Source of the DNA: CAWGGS01 sp046704745
GTDB lineage: Bacteria > Desulfobacterota > Desulfobulbia > Desulfobulbales > Desulfocapsaceae
Length of the DNA stretch: 64,000 nt
Direction: 5' to 3'
NCBI GenBank assembly: GCA_046704745.1
Contig: JBJKRL010000053.1
Coordinates: 10,129 to 74,128 of the forward strand
This document shows, in pieces, positions 26,478 through 35,156 of this stretch. The translations under genes were made by a program, and so were the position numbers. Position 1 is the stretch's first letter. Every line of letters starts with the position of its first letter. The notes under the pieces were generated by a model. The model had not been told where the DNA came from, did not search any database, and saw only the letters and a list, made by a program, of their open reading frames with translations.

Positions 26478-27659
26478 TCACTCCTCGATTTTTTTCAGGG
26501 CGGAATTGATTTCAGTTAGATAGATTTTATTGGATCCCTGGTGGTCTGAAGGGCCAAAGTGAAGGATAAGGCCACCCAGATCGAAAACCCCTATCCTTTC
26601 CATTGTTGCTATAAAGTTTTCCCGCGTCAAATCGCCCTGTACCGCTCTGGCAATTCTGCCGAACAGATTTCCGGCTATATAGCCTTCAAGAGAGACAAAG
26701 CTTATGGGGTTGTCGTGCTGGTACTTTCCCATGGCCTCGATATATTCCCTGACGATGGGAATTCCCGTGTCCTCGGGGAAAGGGACGACCTGACTCACGA
26801 TAACATTGTGCCCGTATCCTCCCAAAGCCTTTTGCAGACTTTCGGCCCCGACAAAAGATATGCTGCAAAACACCTGATTTTGTTTAATCTTTGCTTTGCT
26901 CAATTTAATATACTCCGCACAGGCGGAATAGGTCCCGACAAGAACCACTGCCTCGGGTTTTGCCCTGTTAATATCTCTAAGACCACCCAGTACTGCTACG
27001 GTATTTCTCTCGTAGGTTCCGGTGGAGACCAGATGCATTCCCCGTTTCTTCAAGGCGATTTTGATTCCCTGCAGACCGGCAAAGCCGAAACTGTCGTTTT
27101 GATAAAAGCAGGCGATTCTCTTTATTTTTCTTGTTTTGGTCAGATAAGAGGCCAGTTTTTCCATCTCCTGGAAATAGCTGCCACGGATATTGATCACATA
27201 CCGCCTGAATGGAACTCTTAAGAATTGTGCCCCGGTGAATGGGGCAAAAAAAGGGATTTTGTACTTTTCGATAAGTGGAACAACAGCTTCCGAAGTCGGG
27301 GTACCGACTTCTCCGATCAGCATAAACACATGCTTATTTTCTATTAATTGCAGGGTATTTCTGACCGCTCTATCCGGCTCATATCCATCATCCCGGCTGA
27401 TCAGGAGAATTTCCCGCCCATTGACCCCGCCGCTGTCATTGATTTTGGAAAAGGCGGCAAGCAGACCCGAACGCATTTCAAGTCCAAGATTTTCAGCCGG
27501 ACCGCTTAAAGCACATGACTCCCCGAGGATTATCGGAGTATTTTCTTCGGCTTTTCCTATTGGAATTGAAAGAAAAAGGAACAAACAGAGAAAAAAAATC
27601 AAAAAAAGACTTCTGCTTCCAGACAGCTTGCAAAGGAAGGTGTTGTTGAAAAATCGCAT
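26478..27659 (-). CDS. Periplasmic binding protein, LivK-like (Peripla_BP_6)
   Basis: The 393-residue product starts at the ATG at 27659 with AAGGAG seven bases upstream; the 40 codons before it are spurious. A signal peptide (SLFLIFFLCLFLFLSIPIGKA) is followed by the type I periplasmic binding fold (ILGESCALSGPAENLG, GGVNGREILLISRDDGYEP, FMLIGEVGTPTSEA). No ABC permease or ATPase genes are near. It is followed at 75 nt by the sensor kinase, which suggests it senses and delivers a ligand signal rather than feeds a transporter. Confidence 0.9.
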   Translation of the reverse strand: MRFFNNTFLCKLSGSRSLFLIFFLCLFLFLSIPIGKAEENTPIILGESCALSGPAENLGLEMRSGLLAAFSKINDSGGVNGREILLISRDDGYEPDRAVRNTLQLIENKHVFMLIGEVGTPTSEAVVPLIEKYKIPFFAPFTGAQFLRVPFRRYVINIRGSYFQEMEKLASYLTKTRKIKRIACFYQNDSFGFAGLQGIKIALKKRGMHLVSTGTYERNTVAVLGGLRDINRAKPEAVVLVGTYSACAEYIKLSKAKIKQNQVFCSISFVGAESLQKALGGYGHNVIVSQVVPFPEDTGIPIVREYIEAMGKYQHDNPISFVSLEGYIAGNLFGRIARAVQGDLTRENFIATMERIGVFDLGGLILHFGPSDHQGSNKIYLTEINSALKKIEE

Positions 27660-27964
27660 AATCGGACTCCTTGTACATATGAAAGCTCTCCAGAAACAGG
27701 TAGCTGGCATACCGCAATACAGAACTTTCATATTCTGTTGCACCCACAAGGGGGGTAAATGGCCGGCCGGTCCGGTCAAGCCATTACTGGTTTACATGAA
27801 ATCCAACAGATGTCTTCTCCTTTTTATAATTTCTATTTCAATCAGGTTTAAGTTGTTGAAAACTTCACAAACAATCTATACCATGAGCCTTGCGGATAAA
27901 AAAGCACGAATACGATTACTCAACAAGATCTTGTTAAAATGTATATTGATTGCCGCTGGATCTC

Positions 27965-28121
27965 AGCTTTGTCCGTAAAGAGGGGTTGCGGCCACCGTTT
28001 TCACGGGTGTCTGTGCCCTGGATGGGCACAGTCAAGCCCCCATGGACGGGTTTATGGCGTCCCTTGAAAGGGGTGGCTACGATCCCGTCGTTTTTACCTG
28101 AAATTTGGTGGTAATCAGAAA
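27965..28121 (+). repeat. R1 structured repeat, copy 1
   Basis: The copy has an outer stem (GGCCACC 27990-27996 with GGTGGCT 28072-28078), a closing stem (CACGGG with CCCTTG, one mismatch) and two hairpins. One is CTGTGCCC and GGGCACAG around TGGAT (28011-28031). The other is AAGCCC and GGGTTT (28034-28053). A shared downstream tail follows (TTTTTACCTGAAATTT to 28121). It ends 16 nt before the fdhD ATG at 28137, and the folded part ends at 28080. Confidence 0.8.
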
Positions 28122-28136
28122 ATGTATTGAACAGAT

Positions 28137-28904
28137 ATGGACATCAAGACAACATTGGTTCACAAATCCACGGTCATCAGCCGGGAAGGATATATAGGAC
28201 AGGAAGAAAAACTGGCTATTGAAACACCCTATACCGTTGCCCTCAATGACGAGCCTATCGGTTCGTCCATGGTGCTTCCTGTTGGACTGGAAGAATTCGG
28301 AGTGGGATTTCTGTTCGGTCAAGGATATATAAAATCCCCTCAGGAAGTCAAAGAGGTCTACGTCTGCCCCGACGGCCGAATCTCGGTCTATGCCGATGTT
28401 GATGACACGGGCCCCAAAGAGGTCATTATAACGTCAGGTTGCGGCGGCACGGGGAAGATCTCCAAAGAAATGCTCACCGGAGCCTTTGGACCACTACAGG
28501 ATTACACTCTTCCTTTTGCCGAGATAAAGCAATTTATCCTCCAGGTCCTAAATGCTTCCCGGCTGAACACGGAAACCCATTGCGTGCACGGTTGCGGCCT
28601 CTGGGCCGACGGCGAACTGAAGGCATTTTTCGAGGATGTCGGGCGGCACAACGCAGTGGACAAGATCATGGGTTTCATACTCCTCGGCAAGGCTTCGGCA
28701 CGAGGAGCAATATACACGACCGGGCGGCTCACTTCCGACATGGTCCTAAAATGCGCCAGGATCGGGATCCCGATCATCATGTCCAGGACCGCACCCTCCT
28801 CATTGGGACTGGCCATTGCCGACCAATCCGGTGCCACCCTCATCGGGTATGCCAGGCCTGACAGAATCAATGCTTTCACTTCGCCTGAGCGCATTATCCT
28901 GTAA
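28137..28904 (+). CDS. fdhD: Formate dehydrogenase accessory sulfurtransferase FdhD
   Basis: The 255-residue product matches FdhD throughout (LAIETPYTVALNDEPIG, HCVHGCGLW, FFEDVGRHNAVDKIMG, YTTGRLTSDMVLKCAR, SRTAPSSLGLAIADQ). FdhD hands sulfur from IscS to the Mo-bis-MGD of formate dehydrogenase. The active-site loop reads SGCGGTG with one cysteine, whereas E. coli has two (CGVCG). It is divergent from the sensor trio and separated from it by an R1 element in its 5' leader. Confidence 0.95.
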   Translation: MDIKTTLVHKSTVISREGYIGQEEKLAIETPYTVALNDEPIGSSMVLPVGLEEFGVGFLFGQGYIKSPQEVKEVYVCPDGRISVYADVDDTGPKEVIITSGCGGTGKISKEMLTGAFGPLQDYTLPFAEIKQFILQVLNASRLNTETHCVHGCGLWADGELKAFFEDVGRHNAVDKIMGFILLGKASARGAIYTTGRLTSDMVLKCARIGIPIIMSRTAPSSLGLAIADQSGATLIGYARPDRINAFTSPERIIL

Positions 28905-28963
28905 ATAGCCTTCCCCCGGTTGCCTGCAACTTTGTGAAGATGGAGTACCAGTGAAAACGTACT

Positions 28964-29905
28964 CTATTTTTCCATGCCAAGCTCAATCAGCCTCTCAAGC
29001 AGAGCGGGAAAAGCAAGACCGTGGGCCGCGGCCGCCTGCGGGAAAAGACTGGTGGGGGTCATTCCTGGAATGGTATTGGTCTCCAACAAATAAAATCGAC
29101 CATCTTCGGTCATTATCATGTCGGTACGAGAATAACCGCGCAGTTGCAGAGCCTTGTGGGCTTCAACTCCGTACTTCTGCGCTTTTGCTGCAAGGCCGGG
29201 GCTTATGGGTGCCGGACAGATCTCATTGGAGGCCCCCGGTTTATATTTTGCATCGTAATCGAAAAAAGTATACCCCTCTCCCGGGACAATCTCAATTAAG
29301 GGCAAGGCTACGGGATCGGCATTGCCGAGAACCCCCGCGGTTATCTCGCGTCCGGCAATATACTGTTCCACCATGACTTCGTTGTCATGGGAAAAAGCCT
29401 TTTGGATTCCCATTTGGAGTTCAGTGTCGGTCTTGGCAATGGTCATACCGAGACTTGATCCCTGGCAGACCGGTTTCACAACCAACGGGAGCCCCAAACG
29501 CCCCACGATATCGGAGGCAGAGGCCCCGCTTTTATCGTTCACCATTTCCCAGGCGGCCACAGGAAGACCACGAAGCTGATACAGTTCCTTTGCCAGGTTT
29601 TTATCCATTGCCAGGGCACTGCCCAACACCCTTGAACCTTGATAGGGGATACCCAACAGCTCTAAGAGTCCCTGGACAGTTCCGTCTTCTCCGAATCTTC
29701 CATGTAAGAGAATAAAGGCAAAATCAATCTCCCCTGCTTCAGTCACCAAGGCTGAAAGATCCGTTGCCGGATCATATTTTTTTACCTCAAACTTTTCAGG
29801 ATCCAGCGCCTTCTCAACTCCCTTGGCTCCACTTAACGATACCTCACGCTCCCCGGATTTCCCCCCGGCAAGCAATGCTACTCGCAGTTTCTTTTTTTGA
29901 CTCAC
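28964..29905 (-). CDS. ddl: D-alanine--D-alanine ligase
   Basis: The 313-residue product has the ATP-grasp ligase pattern: LLAGGKSGEREVSLSGA at the start, HGRFGEDGTVQGLLELLGIPYQGS, the MDKNLAK lysine, VKPVCQGSSLGM, VMVEQYIAGREITAGVLG and NTIPGMTPTSLFPQAA with the metal-binding ETNT. It makes the D-Ala-D-Ala end of peptidoglycan stem peptides in the cytoplasm. The gene stands alone, convergent with fdhD. Confidence 0.96.
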   Translation of the reverse strand: MSQKKKLRVALLAGGKSGEREVSLSGAKGVEKALDPEKFEVKKYDPATDLSALVTEAGEIDFAFILLHGRFGEDGTVQGLLELLGIPYQGSRVLGSALAMDKNLAKELYQLRGLPVAAWEMVNDKSGASASDIVGRLGLPLVVKPVCQGSSLGMTIAKTDTELQMGIQKAFSHDNEVMVEQYIAGREITAGVLGNADPVALPLIEIVPGEGYTFFDYDAKYKPGASNEICPAPISPGLAAKAQKYGVEAHKALQLRGYSRTDMIMTEDGRFYLLETNTIPGMTPTSLFPQAAAAHGLAFPALLERLIELGMEK

Positions 29906-30014
29906 GCCATCACCTCAACGGTTATAGTTTTCTCGAACCGATTTCTCACCCTCAGGCTGCTCTTTAAACATCCGCAACTTTCCTTCAATCTTCTCTTTCA
30001 AGCAGCCTCCCTCT

Positions 30015-30196
30015 AATCCGGATTCCTCATTAATTCAGGCAGTGTCAGGTTCAACGTTTTTGGTTATGAGTTCCAGCGGCTGTGTTCATAACCAGATATG
30101 AAGAAGATGACGCTACCTGAAAAGCATGAGATCATCTCAATTTTCGCCATTTGCCGTGCTTGAACATGGGAATGGACGCTCATGAGAAATCCGGAC
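30015..30196 (-). repeat. R3 MITE-like element, 182-bp copy
   Basis: Left end TAATCCGGATTCCTCATTAA and right end CATGAGAAATCCGGA are inverted repeats of each other. Inside is a perfect 9-bp hairpin TGGTTATGA / TCATAACCA (30061-30069, 30086-30094), the counterpart of hairpin H2 in other R3 copies. Relative to the 58-kb copy it is inverted. The end GAATGGACGCTCATGAGAAAT matches the sequence at 59695 next to the IS630 remnant. Confidence 0.65.
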
Positions 30197-30387
30197 TGAT
30201 AGCAGCTATTATGAAACGTCGAAACTGGAAAAGCATTAAAAAAATGGTTCATCCGGTTCAAGGTGCTTATCTGTAAAGCAGAAAGCGATGCTCATCACTC
30301 CCGGATGAACACGACAATCCGGGTTAGGCCTGGCCCAAGGAGCCCTTTAAATTATTCCAAGAAGCCCTTTATGTTCCGAGAATTTTA

Positions 30388-30416
30388 TTGACAGATTTTA
30401 TGCTTCATTATATAAA
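30388..30416 (+). promoter_or_regulatory. Sigma-70 type promoter of rpsU
   Basis: TTGACA (30388-30393), a 17-base spacer and TATAAA (30411-30416) form a near-consensus promoter, about 150 nt before the rpsU start. Confidence 0.82.
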
Positions 30417-30570
30417 AGCAAGATTATTGTCACGAAATGTACTATGTTTTTACAGATACGAATCCAATTTGTCTTGTTCATGATAAATCGTAACTGGCAG
30501 GATGCAAAAAAGGCTGGTCACAATGGATGATTCTGGATTTATTTGATTAATTCGTCAAACGGAGCCCAAG

Positions 30571-30765
30571 ATGATAGAAGTTGAAGTTCGAGGAGATCTT
30601 GAATATGCCATTCGGCAGCTGAAAAAAAAGCTGCAGATAGATGGAATAAAAAGAGAGCTAAAGCGTCGTGAATTTTATGAGAAACCCAGCGTTAAGAAAC
30701 GGCGTAAACAGGCAGAAGCAAGAAGGAAACTCCGCAAATTCAACCGTACTCGAAAGGCTGCCTAA
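30571..30765 (+). CDS. rpsU: 30S ribosomal protein bS21
   Basis: The 64-residue, very basic product begins MIEVEVRGDLEYAIRQLKKK and continues with LKRREFYEKPSVKKRRK, the bS21 signature. The protein binds the 30S platform near the anti-Shine-Dalgarno region and helps initiation. The gene is monocistronic here with its own promoter, unlike the rpsU-dnaG-rpoD arrangement of E. coli. Confidence 0.96.
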   Translation: MIEVEVRGDLEYAIRQLKKKLQIDGIKRELKRREFYEKPSVKKRRKQAEARRKLRKFNRTRKAA

Positions 30766-30830
30766 GCCGTTATAGGGCTTATCCACAAACACCATGAACA
30801 CCTTGCATCTCACCTTCAGGCCATTTTTAC

Positions 30831-30898
30831 TTGCGGCTCAATCGCAAAATCTTCAACGCAGCGCTGCTACGCCTGCGGTTTTGCGCTTATCGCCGCAA
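30831..30898 (+). other. Large nested hairpin downstream of rpsU
   Basis: Three nested perfect stems share one axis: TTGCGGC with GCCGCAA (7 bp), CGCAAAA with TTTTGCG (7 bp) and CGCAG with CTGCG (5 bp). The total span is 68 bases. There is no U-tract. It may protect the rpsU mRNA end or be a REP-like dispersed palindrome. Confidence 0.65.
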
Positions 30899-30959
30899 CC
30901 AAATCCAACCCGAATCTGAGTGCAATTCTGCCCGAGTTATTTGCGGACAAACCCTTAGG

Positions 30960-30987
30960 TCCCAAGTGCTTCATCAGGCACTTGGGA
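30960..30987 (+). other. 10-bp perfect hairpin between rpsU and the Xer gene
   Basis: TCCCAAGTGC and GCACTTGGGA pair around an eight-base loop. No U-tract follows, so it is a terminator-like structure at best. It lies 33 nt before the putative start of the recombinase. Confidence 0.6.
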
Positions 30988-31019
30988 ACGTGCTTAAAAC
31001 CTCTTGATTTTAAAATCCT

Positions 31020-31934
31020 ATCAAACCGTCAACCCTTCCGGAGCACTTTACTACCCTTTTTGAGTCGTTTCTTCGTTATCTAATTTCTGAGAAGCGACTT
31101 GCGGAAAATACCGTCAAAGCGTACTCAGCCGACGTCTTTACTTTTTTATCTTATCTGAAATCACAGGGAAAAACTCGGCTTGAAGAAACAGATCAAGCGG
31201 TTATTCACGGCTTTCTGGAACAGGCTCGTAATAAACAAATTTCCCATCGCAGCAACGCCAGGCGCATCTCGGCTCTCAAATCCTTTTTTAATTTCCTTGC
31301 TGCAGACGGCGCCATCTCGGGCAACCCCCTTGCTATCATTGATCTACCGCGAGGCGGCCGATCCCTGCCTAAGGCCCTGACAACAGGCGAGGTGACAAGA
31401 CTGCTTTCTCCCCCTCCTGTTGCCACGCCACTCGTCATCCGCAATTATGCAATGCTCTGCCTCCTCTACTCCACCGGTCTCAGAGTCACTGAGCTTGTTC
31501 GCCTCCCCGTTTCCGGCTGCAATCTCATTTCATGTTTCGTCCGAGTTATGGGCAAGGGCAATAAAGAGCGGATCATACCTTTCGGTCTGCCTGCCAAGGA
31601 AAGCATTGAGAACTATCTTCATAAATCGAGACCATTTATCCTCAAGGGCAAAAGATCCAATTTTCTTTTTATAACTTCCAGAGGAAAGGCCATGACCCGG
31701 CTGCGTTTCTGGCAGATCCTAAACGAAATGGCCACGGCCGCAGCGATCACGAAAAATATTTCCCCACACATGTTACGACATTCTTTTGCCACCCACCTTC
31801 TGGTACATGGAGCCGACCTCCGAGCGGTGCAGATGATGCTGGGGCACTCGGATATTGCCACAACCCAGATTTATACGCAGATTGACCAGGATCGCCTGAA
31901 AAGCATTCATAAAAAATTTCATCCCCGCGGCTGA
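31020..31934 (+). CDS. XerC/XerD-type tyrosine recombinase with no canonical start codon
   Basis: The frame is open from 31014 after a TAA and encodes a complete Xer-type recombinase of about 304 residues. The N-terminal SAM-like core-binding domain is FLRYLISEKRLAENTVKAYSADV. The C-terminal catalytic domain keeps all active residues: Arg in STGLRVTELVRL, Lys in GKGNKERI, His and Arg in HMLRHSFATHLL, His in LGHSDIATTQ and Tyr in QIYTQID. No ATG, GTG or TTG occurs in frame before the GTG at 31392, which lies in the middle of the protein. The ATC at 31020 is where a start is expected by homology. Chromosome dimer resolution is the usual role. It is either translated from a rare start or inactivated by one base change. 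Confidence 0.75.
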   Translation: MKPSTLPEHFTTLFESFLRYLISEKRLAENTVKAYSADVFTFLSYLKSQGKTRLEETDQAVIHGFLEQARNKQISHRSNARRISALKSFFNFLAADGAISGNPLAIIDLPRGGRSLPKALTTGEVTRLLSPPPVATPLVIRNYAMLCLLYSTGLRVTELVRLPVSGCNLISCFVRVMGKGNKERIIPFGLPAKESIENYLHKSRPFILKGKRSNFLFITSRGKAMTRLRFWQILNEMATAAAITKNISPHMLRHSFATHLLVHGADLRAVQMMLGHSDIATTQIYTQIDQDRLKSIHKKFHPRG

Positions 31935-32105
31935 TTTTTCGTATTCATTCAAGGAGAAGGCGTGGTACAACTCTAGGAACCAGAAGACAGATTGGCCAGT
32001 TTTATTACCCCGCAAGGGGATTACAAATCATGAGAGCTTATACCAAAGGTATGGCTGGAGGCAGCACCTGGGAAGCTATCATATAACCCTTTTTCATTAT
32101 GCCGA

Positions 32106-34775
32106 ATGCAGGTAATAACCACACACCTTAACGCCGATTTTGACGGCATGGCCTCAATGATTGCCGTCCGGAAACTTTATCCGCAAGCAGTCATGGCGTT
32201 TCCCGGTTCCCAGGAAAAAGGGCTGCGCGACTTCATCTCCCAGGTCCTCCTCTATCGATACGATTTTCAAAAGATTAAAAATATCGATTTTAAAAAGGTG
32301 GATCACCTGATAGTGGTCGACACTCGTTCCTCCGCCCGTATTGGTCCGTTTGCCGCCTGCCTGAAAAACCCGAAAATCAAACTGGAGATTTACGATCACC
32401 ACCCCAGCAACACCGGCGATATGCAGGGAACTGTTGAAATCATCGAGGATGTCGGCTCCACCGTTACGGTTCTTGTTCGGATACTAAAGGAACAAAAAAT
32501 CGAGATTACACCGGATGAGGCTACAATTTTTTGCCTGGGAATCTACGAAGACACCGGTTCCCTGACCCACCTGACCACCACCCCGACCGACCTGCAGGCC
32601 GCTGCCTGGCTTCTGGAAAAAGGGGCGAAGCTCGATATCGTCTCTCAATTCATCACCTACGAGCTGACAACCACCCAGGTTGAATTGCTCCACGATCTGA
32701 TGAAAAGCGCCAGCACCTACACCATTCAGGGAATTGCCGTCATCGTGGTCAGCCTGTCTCTTCCCAACTATGTGGATGATGTCTCAATCATCATCCGCCG
32801 TTTTATGAATATGGAAAACCTCGACACGCTCTTCGCCCTGGTTTCCATGGCGGGCAGGATCTACTTGATCGCCCGCAGCCGCATCCCGGAGGTAAATGTC
32901 GGCATCATAGCCCGAGACCTGGGTGGAGGCGGTCATTCCACGGCAGCATCGGCTACCATACAGAACATGACGATAATCGAGGCCCAGGAAAAACTCATCC
33001 ATGCCCTGCACAGGCATATCTGCCCGCAGCCCATCGCTAAAGAGATGATGTCCCAGCCTCCCATATCGATCACCGTAGATACCACCATTAATGAGGCGAA
33101 TGACATTCTGACCCGTTATAATATCGCTTCGGTTCCGGTGCAGCCACTTCCCAGTGCAGAAATCCACACCGGCAAGACACCTCTGGTCAGCGGTATTATC
33201 ACCCGGATGGTGATCGAGAAAGCAATCCACCACAATCTAGGCCATCTGCCGGTCAGCGAATATATGACCTCCGATATAGAGGTTCTCTCCCTCAATGCCA
33301 CCCTTGCTGATATCCAGGAACTGATCATCGAGCATCGGCAGCGTTTGATCCCGATTGTTCATGAACGGCAACTCAAGGGGGTCATCACCCGCACCGATCT
33401 GTTAAACCGTCTGGTCAACGATCCTGCCCATCTGCCGAAAAACATGCTCCACGAATCCGAACATCCTTCGCTGGCACGCACCCGAAATATAAATTCACTG
33501 ATGGCCGAGTGTCTCGATAAAAGGATCATCTCTTTATTGAAAACCATAGGGGAAGTTGCGGACTCTCTGGGCTTCAATGCCTTTGCCGTGGGAGGGTTCG
33601 TTCGGGATCTATTGTTGAAAAAGAATAACTTCGATCTCGATATCGTCATTGAGGGAGACGGCATCATCTTTGCTAAAAAATTGGCCGCGAAATTGGGTGG
33701 CAGGGTCCGAACCCACGAACGATTCGCAACGGCCATGGTCGTTCTTGCTGATGAGTTCAAGATCGATATTGCCACGGCAAGACTGGAGTACTATGAATAT
33801 CCGGCAGCTCTTCCCACCGTCGAACTCTCATCCATCAAGCTCGACCTCTACCGCCGTGATTTTACCATCAATGCCATGGCCATCCAGCTTAATCCCGATA
33901 TGTACGGGATGCTCAATGACTTCTTCAACTGCCAGAATGACCTGAAGCATCGGGCCATAAAGGTCCTCCACAATCTCAGCTTCGTCGAGGATCCAACCCG
34001 GATCTTCAGGGCCATCCGTCTGGAAAAACGGATGGATTTCCAGATTGTCGAGCACACGAAACGACTTATCAGAAACGCAGTCAAGATGGATCTTTTCGGT
34101 AAGGACAACGATCCACGTTTTCTTGCCGAATTGCAGATCATTCTTTCAGAGGAGAATCCTTTGCCCGCCATCCAGCGCCTGGCCGAATTCGATCTGTTTC
34201 GTTTTCTCTGGCCGGACCTGAAGCCGCACCTCAAGATCGATAGACGTTTCATGCACATTCTGACTCAGGCCTATCGGGCGCTTTCCTGGTATCGTCTGCT
34301 CTATCTGGGTGACCACTGCTCGGCCTGGATCGTCTATCTGTTGGCCATCATGGCAAGATCGACTACCAGAGAGCTTAACGCCTTTTGCAGGCGCTTCCAG
34401 ATGCCGCAAAAGACGAGAGAAATGCTGATTGGTCAAAAAGAGAATGCAGATAAAATAGCAAATCTGATGTCCAGGCGCAGGGTTCTACAGGAAAGCGAGG
34501 TTTTCAGACTACTGACCAACCTTGAAATCGAGGGGCTTCTCTACCTGATGGCCATCGCCAGGAAAAATGATGTCAAAAAAGCCGTGTCCCACTATGTCAC
34601 AACGCTTCGCCAGGTTCGCACCCATCTCACCGGACAGAAATTAAAAGAAATGGGCTACCAACCCGGTCCCCTCTTTACCACTATGCTTAACGACCTTCTC
34701 GACGCCCGTCTGGATGGAATCGTGCACTCGCAAGAAGAAGAAGAGGCCTATATTCGTCGCAACTATCCACTTTGA
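32106..34775 (+). CDS. tRNA nucleotidyltransferase/poly(A) polymerase with DHH and CBS domains
   Basis: The 889-residue product is a three-part fusion. Residues 1-300 form a DHH/DHHA1 phosphoesterase-like domain (HLNADFDGMASM, YDHHPSNTG, GGGGHSTAASATI). Residues 310-430 carry a pair of CBS domains. Residues 480-889 form a class II nucleotidyltransferase (VGGFVRDLLL, NFDLDIVIEGDG with the catalytic Asp pair, RRDFTINAMA, EDPTRIFRAIR). Enzymes of this layout in deltaproteobacteria and Aquificae add A to the tRNA 3' end while a shorter paralogue adds CC. CBS domains suggest adenylate sensing. Confidence 0.93.
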   Translation: MQVITTHLNADFDGMASMIAVRKLYPQAVMAFPGSQEKGLRDFISQVLLYRYDFQKIKNIDFKKVDHLIVVDTRSSARIGPFAACLKNPKIKLEIYDHHPSNTGDMQGTVEIIEDVGSTVTVLVRILKEQKIEITPDEATIFCLGIYEDTGSLTHLTTTPTDLQAAAWLLEKGAKLDIVSQFITYELTTTQVELLHDLMKSASTYTIQGIAVIVVSLSLPNYVDDVSIIIRRFMNMENLDTLFALVSMAGRIYLIARSRIPEVNVGIIARDLGGGGHSTAASATIQNMTIIEAQEKLIHALHRHICPQPIAKEMMSQPPISITVDTTINEANDILTRYNIASVPVQPLPSAEIHTGKTPLVSGIITRMVIEKAIHHNLGHLPVSEYMTSDIEVLSLNATLADIQELIIEHRQRLIPIVHERQLKGVITRTDLLNRLVNDPAHLPKNMLHESEHPSLARTRNINSLMAECLDKRIISLLKTIGEVADSLGFNAFAVGGFVRDLLLKKNNFDLDIVIEGDGIIFAKKLAAKLGGRVRTHERFATAMVVLADEFKIDIATARLEYYEYPAALPTVELSSIKLDLYRRDFTINAMAIQLNPDMYGMLNDFFNCQNDLKHRAIKVLHNLSFVEDPTRIFRAIRLEKRMDFQIVEHTKRLIRNAVKMDLFGKDNDPRFLAELQIILSEENPLPAIQRLAEFDLFRFLWPDLKPHLKIDRRFMHILTQAYRALSWYRLLYLGDHCSAWIVYLLAIMARSTTRELNAFCRRFQMPQKTREMLIGQKENADKIANLMSRRRVLQESEVFRLLTNLEIEGLLYLMAIARKNDVKKAVSHYVTTLRQVRTHLTGQKLKEMGYQPGPLFTTMLNDLLDARLDGIVHSQEEEEAYIRRNYPL

Positions 34776-34853
34776 TTCCTTGCTTTCACCCCACCCGATG
34801 CTTAAGATAAAGCCACCAAACCGGTCCTGAATTTAATTTTCATTGATTACCAC

Positions 34854-34974
34854 TAGCCCGGATTTCTCATGAACACTGTGTCAATTTGTTTGTACTTCAG
34901 AAAAGACATGACATTCCACATAATCTAGTGTGTTGTCAAATATACACAGTGTTCACCAATGGTCAGTCCGGACT
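34854..34974 (+). repeat. R3-family element, partial copy with hairpin H1
   Basis: The left end TAGCCCGGATTTCTCATGA is followed by the H1 hairpin: GAACACTGTGTCAATTTG (34871-34888) pairs with CAAATATACACAGTGTTC (34937-34954). The right end is near ACTAGCC at 34974, and R1 copy 2 begins eight bases later. The H2 hairpin and normal right end are missing. Confidence 0.65.
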
Positions 34975-34981
34975 AGCCTCT

Positions 34982-35137
34982 GCTTTGTCCGTAAAAAGGG
35001 GTCGTGGCCACCCTTTCCACGGGTGTCTGTGCTCTGGATGGGCACAGTCAAGCCTCCATGGACAGGTTTATGACGTCCCGTGAAAGGGGTGACTACGATT
35101 CCATTGTTTTTACCTGAAATTTGATGGTAATCAGATA
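34982..35137 (+). repeat. R1 structured repeat, copy 2
   Basis: An outer stem of about 11 bp (GTGGCCACCC 35004-35013 with GGGGTGACTAC 35086-35096), a perfect closing stem CACGGG/CCCGTG (35018-35023, 35077-35082), hairpin CTGTGCTC/GGGCACAG around TGGAT (35027-35047) and hairpin AAGCCT/AGGTTT (35050-35069) are present. The shared tail ends at 35137, 20 nt before the M50 protease ATG. This copy is the most regular of the family. Confidence 0.82.
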
Positions 35138-35156
35138 ATTTTTTACTGTGGGAAAC

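Larger units (their letters stand above)
29906..30570. other. Long intergenic region between ddl and rpsU
   Basis: This 665-nt region contains an R3 element (30015-30196), a short palindrome around 30285-30330 (ATGAACACGACAATCCGGG) and the rpsU promoter at 30388-30416. No convincing ORF is present. Confidence 0.6.

Noticed and set aside
27660..27779. 40-residue N-terminal extension of the periplasmic binding protein
   Set aside because: The region has no signal peptide logic, and the AAGGAG site marks the ATG at 27659.
27965..28121. Molybdenum cofactor or c-di-GMP riboswitch upstream of fdhD
   Set aside because: The sequence lacks the conserved nucleotides I know for those classes and also precedes an unrelated protease gene.
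30831..30898. Rho-independent terminator of rpsU
   Set aside because: The stem is strong but no U-tract follows on either strand.
31392..31934. A 180-aa recombinase starting at GTG 31392
   Set aside because: This start cuts the core-binding domain. Homology continues upstream without a stop to 31014.
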